Below, in pieces: positions 24,449-24,660 of a stretch of 24,660 bases of DNA. How positions within the stretch are numbered: the first letter of the stretch is position 1; every line of letters begins with the position of its first letter. Source of the stretch: Neisseria lactamica (lineage in GTDB: Bacteria > Pseudomonadota > Gammaproteobacteria > Burkholderiales > Neisseriaceae); assembly GCA_001067655.1 (NCBI GenBank), contig JUNU01000169.1:1-24660 (forward strand), written 5' to 3'. The notes under the pieces were generated by a model. The model was not told the DNA's origin and searched no databases. It was given only the letters and a program-made list of their open reading frames with translations. Made by a program: the position numbers and the translations under genes.

Positions 24449-24488
24449 TTTTCAGACGACCTCTAAATGCTAAAAGGTCGTCTGAAAA
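24449..24488. terminator. Inverted DUS pair after the DUF4189 gene
   Basis: TTTTCAGACGACCT (24449-24462) and AGGTCGTCTGAAAA (24475-24488) form a 14-bp stem with a 12-base loop, starting 6 bases after the stop; CTTATTTT follows. Confidence 0.75.
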
Positions 24489-24581
24489 CTTATTTTGCAG
24501 CGATAGGGTCGAAAGCGATGCCGAGTTATGCGGCAGGGTTTTGAGAGAAACGAATAGCGTGAAAGATTAAGAGGTATAAAG

Positions 24582-24660
24582 ATGAAGAAGATATTTTTGA
24601 TGTTGTTGGCAATGCAGGTTAGCCCCTTTGTTTTAGCCGACGGATTGAATGCGATTAACG
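24582..24660 (+). CDS. Start of a secreted protein, cut by the window end
   Basis: ATG at 24582 follows GAGG at 24571-24574. The 26 visible codons begin MKKIFLMLLAMQVSPFVLA, a Sec signal peptide likely cleaved after VLA, and then DGLNAIN. The frame is open to the window end. The family cannot be told from this, though its position right after a DUF4189 gene suggests a small run of secreted proteins. Confidence 0.65.
   Translation, partial: MKKIFLMLLAMQVSPFVLADGLNAIN

Overview
The window looks like chromosomal DNA of a commensal Neisseria. The evidence is a dense scatter of 12-base DNA uptake sequences (DUS), mostly AGGTCGTCTGAA and often paired as inverted repeats that serve as terminators. 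This spelling is the dialect I associate with the N. mucosa / N. sicca / N. macacae group; meningococci and gonococci use ATGCCGTCTGAA. The right end of a Correia element (1-50), a dRS3-type repeat (681-700) and neisserial versions of DnaA, DnaN, YidC, IF2 and SspA/B agree with this. Most of the window is core genome.

Layout. 1-1140: repeat-rich stretch with two small genes (DUF1877 and a Cdd1-type helix-hairpin-helix protein). 1162-2544: an orphan TolC/NodT-type outer-membrane efflux lipoprotein. 2898-3932: the sspA-sspB pair. 4137-4853: a DUF1963 (YwqG-like) gene converging on yidC. 4947-7399, minus strand: rpmH-rnpA-yidD-yidC. Divergent from it, across a probable oriC carrying two exact DnaA boxes, are dnaA and dnaN (7824-10626), followed by dsbB and the gene for ETF:ubiquinone oxidoreductase (to 12966). 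13070-14270 is an accessory patch: a 55-codon remnant of a PglB/PglD-type acetyltransferase, an unrecognised secreted protein, and a 27-codon ORF behind serC. serC (minus) then diverges from the rimP-nusA-infB operon, which has an attenuator-like hairpin in its leader.

20961 to the end is a second accessory region. It holds a 922-residue RTX repeat protein built from four repeat-plus-beta-domain modules with no recognisable enzymatic domain, a more AT-rich secreted DUF4189 gene, and the start of another secreted protein cut by the window end.

How the genes fit together. The central block is replication initiation (dnaA, dnaN, oriC) beside membrane-protein insertion and RNase P/L34, the usual bacterial arrangement. 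rimP-nusA-infB supplies ribosome maturation, transcription elongation and translation initiation factors. The RTX protein would need a type I secretion channel; the TolC-like gene about 18 kb upstream is the only exporter component in view, and linking the two is inference. No complete new system is evident. The less ordinary items are the RTX protein, the mixed DUS dialects (including DUS that encode part of signal peptides), the truncated acetyltransferase next to an orphan secreted protein, and the leader attenuator.
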